A DNA stretch of 64,000 nucleotides from Bacteroidaceae bacterium (GCA_017617315.1 JAFZWM010000038.1:1-64000); one strand, 5' to 3'. Counted from the first letter of the stretch, positions 44,645 through 53,885 are shown. A program made the numbers and translations. Notes: generated by a model not told the origin, from the sequence alone.

Positions 44645-44865
44645 GTTTCGTGTTTTTTTAGTTTAACAATTTGTTTGTGTGTTGTGTTGTATTTCTCTGT
44701 GTGAAATGTTTACGATGCAAAAATACGGCATTTTGTAATTAAAACCGCAGTATTTGTGTTAATTTGTTTATGTAGAATTAAAACCGATTACAATCTGGTA
44801 AAATAAAATACTTCTGAGTGTTAAAATGTAACCACTTTTAAAGAAAATGCTTTCAAAATGAAATG

Positions 44866-44926
44866 CAGCACCGCATACAATTACGTTAAAAAAACATAAA
44901 CGCATAATAATAATGCGGTAGTGCTG
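44866..44926. promoter_or_regulatory. Interrupted inverted repeat upstream of the pectate lyase
   Basis: CAGCACCGCAT (44866-44876) faces ATGCGG-TA-GTGCTG (44913-44926), separated by an AT-rich 36 bp. It lies just before the -7-like TATATTTG (44949-44956) of the PL1 gene and may be an operator. The remaining 337-bp gap is AT-rich with no gene. Confidence 0.35.
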
Positions 44927-44981
44927 AATATTTTAAGAAAAATAGATGTATATTTGCAGCCGTAACAAACAACGCAAAAAA

Positions 44982-46370
44982 ATGTTATTATCAATTACTA
45001 ACTACAAACGCAAGGCTGTTTTTGCCGCCTCGGTACTTATTGCTATGGCTGGCAATGCGCAGACAAATCTGTCAACACTCGACCTTAATGCGCCTTTCGG
45101 ATGGACAAACTGCTCGTCTATGACGGCAGGCGACGACTATTCGACAACGGGCGGCGAAGGCTCTTCGCAGAAGAGAACCATAACGCTCAAATCTACAGGG
45201 GCGGATATGAAGTCTACCATTCAGAATGCCATCAAGAACAACGACATCATTATTCTCGACGGCTCGGACGGCGATTTCATCGTGTCGTCTAACGTGGGCA
45301 TCAGCGGTGCTCAGAACAAGACTATCGTGGGCATTAACGGAGCGCGCATCTGCTCAAAATGGTACGTAACTCCAGAGATTATCAAGCTGCTCGACGATAA
45401 TAACGTGAAGTCTTATTCTACATCGTCGGGAACGGGCGGCAAGCTCACCAACGGCACAAGCGTGAGCGAAGGACGCGAATACATTACGCGCCAGCTGCTT
45501 ATCAACTATACCGGCGACAGCGGCGAGGGTTACAGAAGCTCCGGCATTCTGTCGGTAAGCGGATGCAAGAACGTGATAATCCGAAACCTTAAGTTTGTAG
45601 GCCCGGGCACGGTAGACATCAGCGGAAACGACCTGATAAGCTGCACCGGAACAACTCACATGTGGGTTGACCATTGCGACTTTACCGACGGTCTCGACGG
45701 CAACTTCGACATTACCAACGGCTCTAACTTCATTACCGTTTCGTGGTGCTCGTTCAGCTATACCGACCGCGCTTACGACCACCGCAACACCAACTTGGTT
45801 GGAAGCAGCGACTCGTACACATCCGACGAGGACAATCTTAACATCACATACGCATTCAACAACTGGAGCACAAAGTGCAACGCCCGTATGCCAATGGCTC
45901 GTTTCGGCACAATCCACATGCTTAACAACTATTACGATTGCGAAGGAAACGGCTCGCCTTGCATCAATCCGCGAAAGAATTCGGAGTTCCTTATTGAAGG
46001 CAACTATTTCGACAGCGGCGTGCGAAACATCTTCTCGCAGTCGAGCGCAAAGCGTTGGACATGGACATCGACAAACTATACAGTCGAGTCGTTCAGCCCA
46101 AGCAGCAGCGGCACAAACGTAACAATGCCTTACAGCTATACGGTTGCAAACGTGCAGAGCGTTCCGGCAGAGGTAAAGCAGTATGTTGGCGCAACGCTCA
46201 CCAATCCTCTGGTTATCGGAAAGTCGGGCGAGACTGGCGTTTCGAAGACCGTAAAGAAGCAGAATGCCGAGCACATCTACACTCCAGACGGATGCAAGCG
46301 CAAGCAGGCGCAGGAAGGCGTGAACATCATCGTAGACGAGGACGGAAACGTGAAAAAAGTATTGCGATAA
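44982..46370 (+). CDS. Polysaccharide lyase family 1 (pectate lyase)
   Basis: Cleaves polygalacturonate by beta-elimination, outside the cytoplasm. 462 aa with a signal peptide (to AMAGNAQ). PL1 signs: NKTIVGINGARI, NVIIRNLKFVGPG, HMWVDHCDFTDGLDGNFDITNGSNFITVSWC (vWiDH calcium/active-site region), and NARMPMARFGTIHMLNNYY, where the catalytic Arg is expected. The C-terminal tail of about 35 residues is polar. Its last 44 bases overlap the 3' end of the opposite-strand acyltransferase gene, and a perfect hairpin lies 20 bp after its stop. Confidence 0.92.
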   Translation: MLLSITNYKRKAVFAASVLIAMAGNAQTNLSTLDLNAPFGWTNCSSMTAGDDYSTTGGEGSSQKRTITLKSTGADMKSTIQNAIKNNDIIILDGSDGDFIVSSNVGISGAQNKTIVGINGARICSKWYVTPEIIKLLDDNNVKSYSTSSGTGGKLTNGTSVSEGREYITRQLLINYTGDSGEGYRSSGILSVSGCKNVIIRNLKFVGPGTVDISGNDLISCTGTTHMWVDHCDFTDGLDGNFDITNGSNFITVSWCSFSYTDRAYDHRNTNLVGSSDSYTSDEDNLNITYAFNNWSTKCNARMPMARFGTIHMLNNYYDCEGNGSPCINPRKNSEFLIEGNYFDSGVRNIFSQSSAKRWTWTSTNYTVESFSPSSSGTNVTMPYSYTVANVQSVPAEVKQYVGATLTNPLVIGKSGETGVSKTVKKQNAEHIYTPDGCKRKQAQEGVNIIVDEDGNVKKVLR

Positions 46371-47274
46371 AATAGACGATAGTCAGACTTGCAGCCCACA
46401 CTATGGCAACCCCAAGGTGTGGGCTGCATTGCGTTTGCCTGATGCCTATGCTCACAATCTGAGGCACGGCGGTGCTGAGCAGATAGAACAGCAGCGTGTG
46501 CTGCCCCATAAAACAGAGCGGCTTAAATGGCGGAATACGCTTGCAGATGCCAACGAAGGCTATTGTAGATGCCACGGCGACAATCATTCCGAAGAAGGTA
46601 AAGTCCATTGCGCCTACATCAATCATCATCTGCCTGCCTAAAACGACAATCAGCACAGACGAAACAATCATCGTGAGAATGCTGGCGGTCAGTCCTAAAT
46701 CTATCTGTATCTTATCCTCAAAATGGCAAAACTGAGCTCCGGCGGCAAGAAAAATCATTGCATACATTCCAGAATTGAAGTGCATTATCGCGTTTTCATC
46801 CCGGAAGAAGATTATTGCAACGGCAGCCGCAAGGGCAGATATTGCCGTTATTTTGGCAAGTCTGAACCCCTTGCCAAGCAGAACGATTCCGCACCAGATT
46901 AGTTCGGCAACAAACAGGGCAGAAGTGAACCAGAACGCCCCTCCGCCCACGGTGTCGAGCAGAAAGGCGCGTAGGTCGAGCGCGCCGCCGTTTGCCATCA
47001 TCTTAGGCACAAATAGGAGCGATGCCACCAGCACCGACGGCAGATAAATCTTGAGCAGCGCATTACGGGCAATGGCAGATGCCGATTTTCCGCATCTGTA
47101 AAGCAGGAATCCCGACACGAAGAAGAACACGTTTACATAGAAGGGCGAGCGGAGATTGAACAGCAGTTCGCTCTCGCAGCCATACTTAACCTCGGCATGA
47201 TACATGTAAACCAGAATCATGCCTATTGCCTTGGCGGTGTCAATCCAATGTAAACGTCCGTTGTCTCGCATCAT
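46327..47274 (-). CDS. Acyltransferase 3-family membrane protein
   Basis: A 315-residue membrane protein with about ten helices. The N-terminus RLHWIDTAKAIGMILVYMYHAEVKY carries the Asp...His pattern of acyltransferase-3 enzymes, which O-acetylate surface sugars. FVSGFLLYR is also typical. The C-terminal helix and tail (VAIVWAASLTIVYFIAILFSRFRPRLR, about the last 27 residues) are encoded opposite the PL1 terminator hairpin and its last codons. I used the ATG at 47274; the TTG further up is weaker. Confidence 0.8.
   Translation of the reverse strand: MMRDNGRLHWIDTAKAIGMILVYMYHAEVKYGCESELLFNLRSPFYVNVFFFVSGFLLYRCGKSASAIARNALLKIYLPSVLVASLLFVPKMMANGGALDLRAFLLDTVGGGAFWFTSALFVAELIWCGIVLLGKGFRLAKITAISALAAAVAIIFFRDENAIMHFNSGMYAMIFLAAGAQFCHFEDKIQIDLGLTASILTMIVSSVLIVVLGRQMMIDVGAMDFTFFGMIVAVASTIAFVGICKRIPPFKPLCFMGQHTLLFYLLSTAVPQIVSIGIRQTQCSPHLGVAIVWAASLTIVYFIAILFSRFRPRLR
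46391..46427 (+). terminator. PL1 terminator hairpin lying inside the acyltransferase gene
   Basis: A perfect 11-bp stem GCAGCCCACAC / GTGTGGGCTGC with a 15-nt loop, 20 bp after the PL1 stop. No strong T-run follows. The same bases encode the last helix of the acyltransferase on the other strand. Confidence 0.55.
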
Positions 47275-47376
47275 ATTAAATTTGTACAAAAATAAGAAGA
47301 AAAACTTATTCTATATCTTGTATCTGTAGTTTTTTCTTTGTTCCTTTGTCGGGTGTAAAAATGAATATCAATAAAT

Positions 47377-49347
47377 ATGGAGGATTTTGAAAAGAAAGTC
47401 GGTCTGCCCGAGAACGCCATGCGCGAGCTTAAAGAGGGCGAGACCTACGAACCGTTGATGTCGCCCGACAGCAATCCGCGCGAGGTTACCGTGTGGTCTG
47501 TAACGTGGGGCATCCTTATGGCAGTTGTGTTCAGCGCTGCCGCCGCTTATCTGGGACTGAAGGTTGGACAGGTGTTCGAGGCTGCCATCCCTATAGCCAT
47601 CATTGCCGTTGGAGTAACGGGCGCAACGCACCGCAAGGGCGCGCTGGGCGAGAACGTGATGATTCAGAGCATTGGAGCGTGTTCGGGTATGATTGTTGCC
47701 GGAGCTATCTTCACGCTGCCAGCCCTTTACATTCTTCAGGCCAAGTTTCCCGAACTTACCGTCAACTTCTTCGAGGTGTTCTTTGCCTCTCTGCTTGGCG
47801 GAATCCTTGGAATCCTGTTTCTGATACCGTTCCGCAAGTATTTCGTTAAGGACATGCACGGAAAATATCCGTTCCCCGAGGCCACGGCAGGCACTCAGGT
47901 GCTCGTGTCGGGCGAGAAGGGCGGCGATCAGGCCAAGCCTTTGCTCGTTGCCGGACTGATTGGCGGTGTGTACGACTTCGTCGTTGCTTCCTTCGGACTG
48001 TGGAACGAGGAGGTTACATCGCGCTGCTTTGCGTGGGGCGCGGCTCTGGCCGACAAGGCAAAGCTCGTGTTCAAGATCAATTCGGGTGCTGCGCTTCTCG
48101 GACTCGGCTATATCGTCGGATTCAAATATTCGTTCATCATCTGCCTCGGCTCTGCTGCCGTGTGGTGGATTATCGTGCCGGCCATTGCCTTCATCTTCCC
48201 CGACATGGAGATTACTGAAGGCGTCTTTGCATCATCGGCATCGCCCGAGGAGATTTTCAAATACGCCAAGAGTATTGGCATCGGCGGTATTGCCATGGCC
48301 GGAGTGATTGGCGTTATTAAGAGCTGGGGACTGATAAAAGGCGCTGTGAGCCTTGCCGGAAAGGAACTCCGTGGCAACAAGGATGCGGCTGCCAAGGCTC
48401 AGCCTCGCACTCAGCGCGACCTCTCCATGAAGGTGGTTAGCATCGGCATCATTGCCACTCTTCTGGTTACGTTCCTGTTCTTCCAGTTTGGTGTTATGAA
48501 CGGCGTGTGGCTGTTCAGCATCACCGCCATCATCGTGCTCACGGTCATTGCCTTCCTGTTCACCACCGTGGCGGCTAATGCCATTGCCATTGTGGGCACA
48601 AACCCAGTGTCTGGAATGACGCTCATGACGCTTATCCTTGCGTCTGTCATCCTCGTTTCCATTGGTCTCGACGGCACGGCCGGAATGGTTGCTGCCATGA
48701 TTATGGGCGGCGTAACGTGTACGGCTCTCAGCACTTCGGGAGCATTCATAACCGACCTTAAGACGGGCTACTGGCTTGGCAGCACGCCGCAGAAGCAGGA
48801 GACGTGGAAGTTTGTGGGCGTGCTTGTGTCGGCTGCCACCGTTTCGGGCGTGATAATGATTCTTAACAAGACTTACGGCTTTACCAGCGACCAGCTTGCC
48901 GCTCCTCAGGCCAACGCCATGGCTGCCGTCATCGAGCCTCTTATGAACGGTCAGGGCGCGCCGTGGATGCTCTACGGCATTGGTGCGGCTATCGCTCTTG
49001 TGCTCACGTTCTTCAGAGTGCCGGCTCTTGCCTTCACTCTCGGAATGTTCATCCCTCTCGATTTGAATCTGCCTCTCATTGTGGGCGGCGCAATAAACTG
49101 GTATGTAACATCTCGCAGCACCGACAGCAAACTTAATTCTGCGCGCGGCGAGAAGGGAACGCTCCTTGCATCGGGCTTCATTGCCGGTGGTGCGCTGATG
49201 GGCGTGGTTAGTGCCGTGCTCCGTTTTGCCGGCGTGCAGATTGACTATTCTGAATGGTGGGCAAACAGTTGGAGCGAGGTGCTGTCGCTCGTTATGTATG
49301 TCGCCGTCATCTGGTATATGATAAAGGCTTCGATGAAAGTTCATTGA
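47377..49347 (+). CDS. OPT-family oligopeptide transporter
   Basis: A 656-residue inner-membrane transporter with about 16 helices. Family marks: TVWSVTWGILMAVVFSAAAAYLGLKVGQVFEAAIPIAI at the N-terminus, GALGENVMIQSIG, YPFPEATAGTQVLVSGEKGGDQAKPL and NPVSGMTLMTL. Bacterial OPT proteins move small peptides or, in one branch, metal chelates; the substrate is not determined. It is single-gene, divergent from the acyltransferase, and followed by a 1.5-kb non-coding stretch. Confidence 0.88.
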   Translation: MEDFEKKVGLPENAMRELKEGETYEPLMSPDSNPREVTVWSVTWGILMAVVFSAAAAYLGLKVGQVFEAAIPIAIIAVGVTGATHRKGALGENVMIQSIGACSGMIVAGAIFTLPALYILQAKFPELTVNFFEVFFASLLGGILGILFLIPFRKYFVKDMHGKYPFPEATAGTQVLVSGEKGGDQAKPLLVAGLIGGVYDFVVASFGLWNEEVTSRCFAWGAALADKAKLVFKINSGAALLGLGYIVGFKYSFIICLGSAAVWWIIVPAIAFIFPDMEITEGVFASSASPEEIFKYAKSIGIGGIAMAGVIGVIKSWGLIKGAVSLAGKELRGNKDAAAKAQPRTQRDLSMKVVSIGIIATLLVTFLFFQFGVMNGVWLFSITAIIVLTVIAFLFTTVAANAIAIVGTNPVSGMTLMTLILASVILVSIGLDGTAGMVAAMIMGGVTCTALSTSGAFITDLKTGYWLGSTPQKQETWKFVGVLVSAATVSGVIMILNKTYGFTSDQLAAPQANAMAAVIEPLMNGQGAPWMLYGIGAAIALVLTFFRVPALAFTLGMFIPLDLNLPLIVGGAINWYVTSRSTDSKLNSARGEKGTLLASGFIAGGALMGVVSAVLRFAGVQIDYSEWWANSWSEVLSLVMYVAVIWYMIKASMKVH

Positions 49348-49488
49348 TTTCGCCAATTCTTTAGTTGAGAATTGTAATTCGAAAGGTTTTGATTGGGAAT
49401 TGACAACGGTTGGTTGCAATTCCCAATCTTTTTTTGAGAGAGGGTTGAAAGTTCTTTTCTGAATTGCGGATTGTCGCTTTTTTAGTAA

Positions 49489-49543
49489 GCTGATAGCAAG
49501 GGGGTAGCAAGGGGATAGTAAGGGGATAGTAAGGGGGGAGGTT
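49489..49543 (+). repeat. 11-bp-period array, 5 units (GGGGATAGTAA type)
   Basis: Units GCTGATAGCAA, GGGGGTAGCAA, GGGGATAGTAA (twice) and GGGGGGAGGTT, exactly 11 bp each. Confidence 0.8.
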
Positions 49544-49751
49544 CGACAAAACGTATATTGATGCAAATTGACAATTTTGTGAGTTGAAAGTTGAAACTTG
49601 AAAAATTCAGAATTTACAGTTGACAATTGACAGTTGCAATTCAGAATTCAAAATTGCTTTCATAATTAGAGAAAAGTTGAAAATTCTGAGACAATTCACG
49701 ATTGATAGCTTAGGAGTCGTTTCGGACAATTTCGTCAGAAATTGTCCGAAC

Positions 49752-49795
49752 GTCGTAGAAAGGTAGAGGGAAGATAGACGCAAGGTATATGCAAT
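49752..49795 (+). repeat. 11-bp-period array, 4 units
   Basis: Units GTCGTAGAAAG, GTAGAGGGAAG, ATAGACGCAAG and GTATATGCAAT. More degenerate, same period; the last unit matches the TATATGCAAGG array 100 bp on. Confidence 0.6.
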
Positions 49796-49891
49796 CAGAA
49801 TTCTCGCAATTCAAAATTCAGAATTGATAATTCTGGATTAATAAGGGATAATTTGAATACGAATTGTTCTTTTGGTAAATACAAAATAGTG

Positions 49892-50100
49892 GCAAGGTAT
49901 ATGCAAGGTATATGCAAGGTATATGCAGGCTATATGTAAGATATATGCAGGGTATATGTAATGTATATGTTGTGTATATGTAAGCTATATGTTGGGTATA
50001 TGTTGTGTATATGTAGGCTATATGTTGTGTATATGTAGGCTATATGTTGTGTATATGTAATGTATATGTTGTGTATATGTAAGATATATGCAAGGTATAG
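49892..50100 (+). repeat. 11-bp-period array, 19 units (GCAAGGTATAT / GTTGTGTATAT)
   Basis: Nineteen contiguous 11-bp units with invariant TATAT and a variable GnnnnG-type half (GCAAGG, GCAGGC, GTAAGA, GTTGTG, GTAGGC). One TATAT per helical turn puts flexible steps on one face of the DNA. No spacers, so not CRISPR; 11 is not a multiple of 3, so not coding. Confidence 0.92.
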
Positions 50101-50120
50101 CTAGATTAGGTGGAATTGAA

Positions 50121-50171
50121 GTAAGTCGATAGTAGGGGGGCAAGAGGATAGGTGATGGGTAGGTGGGGGGG
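50121..50171 (+). repeat. 11-bp-period array, about 4.5 degenerate units
   Basis: Units GTAAGTCGATA, GTAGGGGGGCA, AGAGGATAGGT, GATGGGTAGGT and a G-run. Confidence 0.55.
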
Positions 50172-50257
50172 TGAAAGTTGAAAATTTTAATTTAATTCAA
50201 AATTCAAAATTGACAATAGACAGTTGACAATGATTTGAAACTTGAAAAATGTGCCAA

Positions 50258-50301
50258 GCATCCCGAACGAATCCCGAAGGCATCCCGAAGGAATGGTGCA
50301 T
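50258..50301 (+). repeat. 11-bp-period array, 4 units (GCATCCCGAAG type)
   Basis: Units GCATCCCGAAC, GAATCCCGAAG, GCATCCCGAAG and GAATGGTGCAT. Confidence 0.75.
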
Positions 50302-50664
50302 CTGAAATTTGAAAATTCAGAAAGAATCACTTCGACTATCTCGTTCGCAAAAATGAATGGGGATTCTGTTTCTCACGATTTTCATTTTTTTATACAGAAC
50401 GGGCGTGGTGAATAATCTTGAAAAATCATTCGGATAAAATTGGTAAATAATAATAAAAATTGCTAATTTTGCACTTTGTTGTGCTCTGTTCTTAACAATG
50501 TGCTTAAATGGCATAAAAACAGATGTACGGCAGATGTCACGCACGATGACACAAAACCTGTGCGACTACATACATAAAGCGTCAGCCTGATGCTTGTTTT
50601 TGGTTTTCTGAAACTTAGGAACTTTCAAGAAATCTTTATCAAAAACAATGCAAAAGACGATGCT

Positions 50665-50847
50665 ACGGGTGTGCTATATACATCCCCGTGGGTGTGCCGT
50701 TGGCTTTATGCCTTCTGCACACCTTTTAGGGGTATGCTATATATACATACGCGTGGGTATCGCTTTGCTCGTTTATAAAGATTGGTTTCCTAAGACCACA
50801 GAAAACGAACGAGCCAAAGGTTCAGATACCCGCGCTTTTTGTTTTTT
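50665..50847 (+). ncRNA. Candidate structured RNA or repeat element upstream of the methyltransferase
   Basis: Two related halves, each with GGGTrTGCTATATA, CAT and CGTGGGTrT. In the first, GGGTGTGC (50690-50697) pairs with GCACACC (50717-50723). In the second, GGGTATC (50755-50761) pairs with GATACCC (50825-50831), with further pairing of GCTTTGCTCG to CGAGCCAAAGG inside. The element ends in CGCGCTTTTTGTTTTTTG, like an intrinsic terminator. It could be a small RNA, a leader with attenuation for the methyltransferase operon, or an interspersed repeat. I cannot name a family. Confidence 0.4.
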
Positions 50848-50919
50848 GTAGCCAAAGTTTCCAAGTTGTATAATATAGTCCGATTCGGGGTGTTTGGCGG
50901 ACAGAGAAATGTAGAAAAA

Positions 50920-51903
50920 ATGCACAAACTGCCCCGACATGGTGTTATTCGAGTATTCGAAGGATTTGCTGGATATGGTGGTGCAACTTTCGGATTAAGA
51001 CGCTCTGGATTACATTTCGAGGTGGTTGGCTCTTCCGAAAACGATAAGTTTGCAAGCAGATTATTGCTTGCAAATTTCCCAGATGTCCCAAATTATGGTG
51101 ATATTACCCAAATAGACCCAAAGAAGATTCCAGACTTTGATTTTTTTACTGGTGGATTTCCATGCCAACCATTTTCATCGGCTGGTATGCAACGTGGGGA
51201 ATCAGACCCATATGGACGTGGTACTTTATTTTATGATATTTTTAGAATTTGCCACGAAAAGCATCCTAAATATATTTTATTGGAAAATGTAAAAGGCTTA
51301 ACTTCTAAAAAGTTTGAACCGACATTCAACAGAATAAAAGATATACTTAGAGAAGAAGGGTATGGGGAACTTGCGTATGCTGTTTTGAATTCAAAAGACT
51401 ATGGTATTCCACAAAACAGAGAACGTTTGTGGATGTTTGCTTGTTTGGGGGGCTTACCTGATGGTTTTAATATTGTTCCACCACAGAAGAAAAATAAATT
51501 AAAATTTGGCGATTTCTTGGATGAAAATCCTCCCAAAGAATTATACTTGACGCAAGAACAGATTGCACATTTGAAAGAAAAACATCGCATTTCGTCGTTT
51601 AAGGTTGATTGCCCTTTGTGTTTTGATGTTTACAATAAAAAGATAAAAACAGATGGGTATTGTATTACTATAACACAACCAGAACATAATAGTTTGCGAG
51701 TAATTGAGGTTCCAAAGTCAGATGGATTAGAAATTGTTCGTAAAATGTCAGTTGATGAACAATTCCGTTTTATGGGATTCAAAAATGGAGAATTGAATTA
51801 TGATGGACAATCGTATTCTCAATTATCCAAACGAGCTGGTAATGGTTGGGATGTGAATTTGGTTGGCATTTTGTTAAATCACATTTTTAGTCAATTATTA
51901 TGA
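50920..51903 (+). CDS. DNA (cytosine-5)-methyltransferase
   Basis: A 327-residue C5 methyltransferase. Motif I VFEGFAGYGGATFGLRRSG, motif IV GGFPCQPFSSAG with the catalytic Cys, motif VI ILLENVKGL, motif VIII QNRERLW, and motif X AGNGWDVNLV are all present. A short target-recognition region lies between VIII and IX. It is the first gene of a three-gene restriction-modification operon and overlaps the McrB-like gene by four bases (ATGA). The DNA is clearly AT-rich. I chose the ATG just before HKLPRHGVIRVFEG because motif I follows at normal distance. Confidence 0.9.
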   Translation: MHKLPRHGVIRVFEGFAGYGGATFGLRRSGLHFEVVGSSENDKFASRLLLANFPDVPNYGDITQIDPKKIPDFDFFTGGFPCQPFSSAGMQRGESDPYGRGTLFYDIFRICHEKHPKYILLENVKGLTSKKFEPTFNRIKDILREEGYGELAYAVLNSKDYGIPQNRERLWMFACLGGLPDGFNIVPPQKKNKLKFGDFLDENPPKELYLTQEQIAHLKEKHRISSFKVDCPLCFDVYNKKIKTDGYCITITQPEHNSLRVIEVPKSDGLEIVRKMSVDEQFRFMGFKNGELNYDGQSYSQLSKRAGNGWDVNLVGILLNHIFSQLL

Positions 51904-53885
51904 ATTTAGATTTAAGTTCTTTTGCTTTTGGTTCTTATTTGGAGAGTGGTACAGGAACACCGTCTTGGGGCACTGCTCTCGGTCAGTCGCAACCATATTA
52001 TAAAATCACTTATTCTGGTGCGGAAGTGATTTTGATTGGTATGATATATTGTTCTGTACCATTAAATACTGTAAGTTTGCCTTTGGGAAAAGGTGGACGT
52101 GTTTATAAAGCATCTGAACTGGATGAATGTCAAGTTGCGTCTGTTTTCCATAAAGTATTTATAAATGGAGTAAATATTGATTATCCATTTATAATAGTTT
52201 TAATAAAAGAAAATTCAGAAAGTCATTCTGGACGAAAGAGCATAAAATATTCAGAGAAGAATACATATTTAAATGATAATGTTCAATATTCAAATCAAGA
52301 GTTTTTACGCAAAGCGCGTACTGAGTTTGGATTAGCAGATGATGCGTGTTGGTTTGTTTATAATTTTGAAGTTTACAATCAAGATGAGTTGCACATGTCT
52401 GCGGTTTTTGTAGATAAAGAAAATAGTGTAACTTATAAAAATTCTTCTGATAGAAGAAACGAATGGCTTAGTTTAATTCCAGAAACTAATGAAGATGTGT
52501 ATAATTTTACACCTTCAAAGATAGATTTTTTAGCACCTCTCCAACAAATCTATTACGGCGCTCCAGGTACAGGCAAGAGCCACGAGATAAAAGAGCAAAC
52601 AGCCGAAGCCGAGGAGCAAGGGCGCGTTTTCCGCACAACCTTTCACCCCGACAGCGACTATTCAACATTTGTAGGGTGCTATAAGCCAACCATTTCACAA
52701 AAAGCCGTGCGCAATGTGGCTGGCGATGTAGTAAAAAAAGACGGTAAGGAGGTTTTTGAAGATTATATTAGTTATCAGTTTGTTCCTCAAGCCTTTACCA
52801 ATGCCTATGTAAAGGCTTGGCAGACAGACGAGCCGGTATTCCTTATCATCGAGGAGATAAACCGCGGCAACTGCGCGCAGATTTTCGGCGACCTCTTCCA
52901 GTTGCTCGACCGTGGCGACGATGGCGTTTCTGATTACCCAATCAAGGCCGATACCGATTTGTGCCAATATCTCAAAAAGGAACTTGGCGAAGGGCATGAT
53001 GGCATAAAGGACGACAAAATCTGTCTGCCACGCAATCTGCATATCTGGGCAACGATGAACACCTCAGACCAGAGCCTCTTCCCGATAGACTCGGCATTTA
53101 AACGCCGCTGGGACTGGCATTACACTCCAATATGCAACGCCAAGAAAGGCTGGAAGGTTGAGGCTAATGGCAACCAATACGACTGGTGGGATTTCTTGCA
53201 GAAAATAAACGAGCGGATAGAGCGCGCAACAAGTTCGGAAGACAAGCAGTTGGGTTATTTCTTCTGTAAGCCCGACTGCAATGGCGTAATATCTGCCGAG
53301 AAATTTGTGAGCAAAGTCATCTTCTATCTTTGGAACGATGTGTTCAAGGACTTTGCCGATTCGTCGGACGACCTTTTCAAGGTTGCTGATGGAAACCGCA
53401 TGACATTCCGCACCTTCTATACCGCCGACGATAATGGCAAAACCATTGTGAACGAGGATAATGTAGAGGCGTTGCTGGGTAGTCTTGGAGTTGTCTCAAC
53501 TTTTATAGATGCTGATGAACTTGAGAACTCAAATGGAGTAAAGGGCTTTCTGATAAATGGTGAAGTTGAGAAAGTTATGATGCATGTTCCATCTAAGGTG
53601 GTGAGCCTATATGTTGAAAAGAATCCAGATTTGTCTGCTGCCGAAATTGTAAGTATATGGAATACATTGGAGACTAAAGGGCAGTATGTGTTCACGAGTG
53701 AAGAAATTCAGCAAAAGAAGACTGCATCGATTGATGAAAAACTCTTGGGGAGATATGATCCGTTATCGCTAAAAAATGGCGAAACAATATATGTCTGGAA
53801 TCAGATGATTCAAGAGCGAATAGACGATTTTTCTAAAAAAGTAAATGCTCAAAGTTGGGGTATTCATATTGAACCGATAGTATAA
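51900..53885 (+). CDS. McrB-like AAA+ NTPase (restriction subunit)
   Basis: A 661-residue McrB-type motor. Residues 1-210 are an AT-rich, unrecognised N-terminal domain in the position where McrB proteins carry their DNA-recognition domain. The AAA+ core has Walker A YYGAPGTGKSH (218-228), FHPDSDYSTFVGCYKP, Walker B IIEEINRGNCAQIFGDLFQLLDR and the sensor region NTSDQSLFPIDSAFKRRWDW, all characteristic of the McrB/LlaJI R1 group. A C-terminal tail of about 130 residues follows. Paired with a 5mC methyltransferase and a nuclease, this makes an LlaJI/McrBC-like restriction system that translocates and cuts unmodified DNA. Base composition changes sharply near 52540. Confidence 0.88.
   Translation: MNLDLSSFAFGSYLESGTGTPSWGTALGQSQPYYKITYSGAEVILIGMIYCSVPLNTVSLPLGKGGRVYKASELDECQVASVFHKVFINGVNIDYPFIIVLIKENSESHSGRKSIKYSEKNTYLNDNVQYSNQEFLRKARTEFGLADDACWFVYNFEVYNQDELHMSAVFVDKENSVTYKNSSDRRNEWLSLIPETNEDVYNFTPSKIDFLAPLQQIYYGAPGTGKSHEIKEQTAEAEEQGRVFRTTFHPDSDYSTFVGCYKPTISQKAVRNVAGDVVKKDGKEVFEDYISYQFVPQAFTNAYVKAWQTDEPVFLIIEEINRGNCAQIFGDLFQLLDRGDDGVSDYPIKADTDLCQYLKKELGEGHDGIKDDKICLPRNLHIWATMNTSDQSLFPIDSAFKRRWDWHYTPICNAKKGWKVEANGNQYDWWDFLQKINERIERATSSEDKQLGYFFCKPDCNGVISAEKFVSKVIFYLWNDVFKDFADSSDDLFKVADGNRMTFRTFYTADDNGKTIVNEDNVEALLGSLGVVSTFIDADELENSNGVKGFLINGEVEKVMMHVPSKVVSLYVEKNPDLSAAEIVSIWNTLETKGQYVFTSEEIQQKKTASIDEKLLGRYDPLSLKNGETIYVWNQMIQERIDDFSKKVNAQSWGIHIEPIV

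Larger units (their letters stand above)
49348..50919. other. 1.5-kb non-coding region with repeat arrays and a structured element
   Basis: I see no convincing gene here. It holds at least five separate arrays with an 11-bp period (listed below), ATTGACA/TGTCAAT repeats (for example near 49617-49640 and 50210-50230), and from about 50660 a GC-richer, hairpin-forming stretch ending in a T-rich tract. Short open frames in it have no ribosome-binding context or family likeness. Confidence 0.7.

Noticed and set aside
48232-49626. Long open frame on the minus strand (464 codons)
   Set aside because: It lies opposite the OPT transporter gene; the product is rich in His, Arg and Asn with no domain, so it is a shadow.
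49892-50100. Possible CRISPR array
   Set aside because: Units are 11 bp with no unique spacers and no cas genes nearby; it is a simple tandem array.
50590-50851. Short open frames before the methyltransferase
   Set aside because: They arise from the repeated hairpin element; the products share only repeat-derived residues and have no start context.
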